From an uncultured Lachnospiraceae bacterium (GTDB lineage: Bacteria; Bacillota; Clostridia; Lachnospirales; Lachnospiraceae): a DNA stretch of 38,323 nucleotides. Numbering within the stretch: the first letter of the stretch is position 1; the number at the start of each line of letters is the position of its first letter. The notes under the pieces are model-generated. The model searched no databases, had not been told where the DNA came from, and saw only the letters and a list, made by a program, of their open reading frames with translations. This document shows, piece after piece, positions 38,276 through 38,323 of this stretch. Both the position numbers and the translations under genes were made by a program. The stretch covers positions 1 through 38,323 of the forward strand of contig CADABQ010000023.1 in NCBI GenBank assembly GCA_902786205.1, given 5' to 3'.

Positions 38276-38323
38276 TTAATGTGGTAAGTCCTCAAGCTTA
38301 TCCGATGCTATATTTTCAACGTC
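38276..38323 (-). CDS. Possible C-terminal end of a gene cut by the right edge
   Basis: A frame entering from the right edge reads DVENIASDKLEDLPH and then stop. It is too short to identify. The even codon use and lack of stops to the edge are only weak support. Confidence 0.3.
   Translation of the reverse strand, partial: DVENIASDKLEDLPH

Overview
The window is low-GC DNA with strong AGGAGG-type ribosome binding sites, tight same-strand operons and many short intergenic hairpins. The protein set points to a gut-type Firmicute, most likely a member of the Lachnospiraceae: an EFR1 flavodoxin-ferredoxin, a CD3324-family regulator, DUF3877, GLUG/FMN-binding surface proteins with Thr/Pro-rich linkers, an ECF S component and an AgrB-type peptide-processing protein. 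This assignment comes from gene content only. I saw no rRNA, tRNA, CRISPR array or intact transposase.

Left part (1-6.1 kb): a divergent agr-like quorum-sensing locus. The 5' end of an AgrB-like gene runs off the left edge, and a LytTR response regulator and an AgrC-like GHKL kinase run rightwards. Two consensus LytTR boxes 21 bp apart sit just upstream of a TTGAAA-17-TATAAA promoter for agrB. A different 21-bp-spaced repeat precedes the agrA promoter. A copper operon follows on the minus strand: csoR, a membrane-anchored HMA protein, and copA with a C-terminal CopZ-like domain that has its own internal ribosome binding site. The CsoR palindrome fills the -35/-10 spacer of the operon promoter.

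Middle part (6.1-19.2 kb): a large decayed surface-protein gene (FMN_bind plus GLUG modules plus LRR-type C-terminus) broken by an in-frame stop and by a deletion/frameshift. Next come a HAD phosphatase with a coupled small membrane protein, a DegV protein, a membrane diguanylate cyclase, a CmpB-type membrane protein, and a plus-strand peroxide-defence operon (ahpC plus an AhpF with permuted domain order).

Right part (19.2-38.3 kb): a GNAT acetyltransferase, a PIN-like nuclease candidate, a secreted beta-sandwich protein, an EFR1-response regulator-kinase operon, a UBA/DUF4342 membrane protein, a YoaK protein, a lipoprotein, a truncated phosphatase N-domain, DUF3877, an ECF S component paired with a class V aminotransferase, a two-component system with a FtsX-type ABC transporter, a GNAT, a CD3324 regulator, and a 5'-truncated zeta-toxin-like gene at the right edge.

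Four families of short repeats lie between genes: a structured element starting at a stop codon (6.1 and 29.9 kb), a MITE-like hairpin (19.1 and 34.4 kb), a 17-bp core (13.7, 16.5 and 27.1 kb), and a TCTATAGAG-type repeat flanking the ahp operon.
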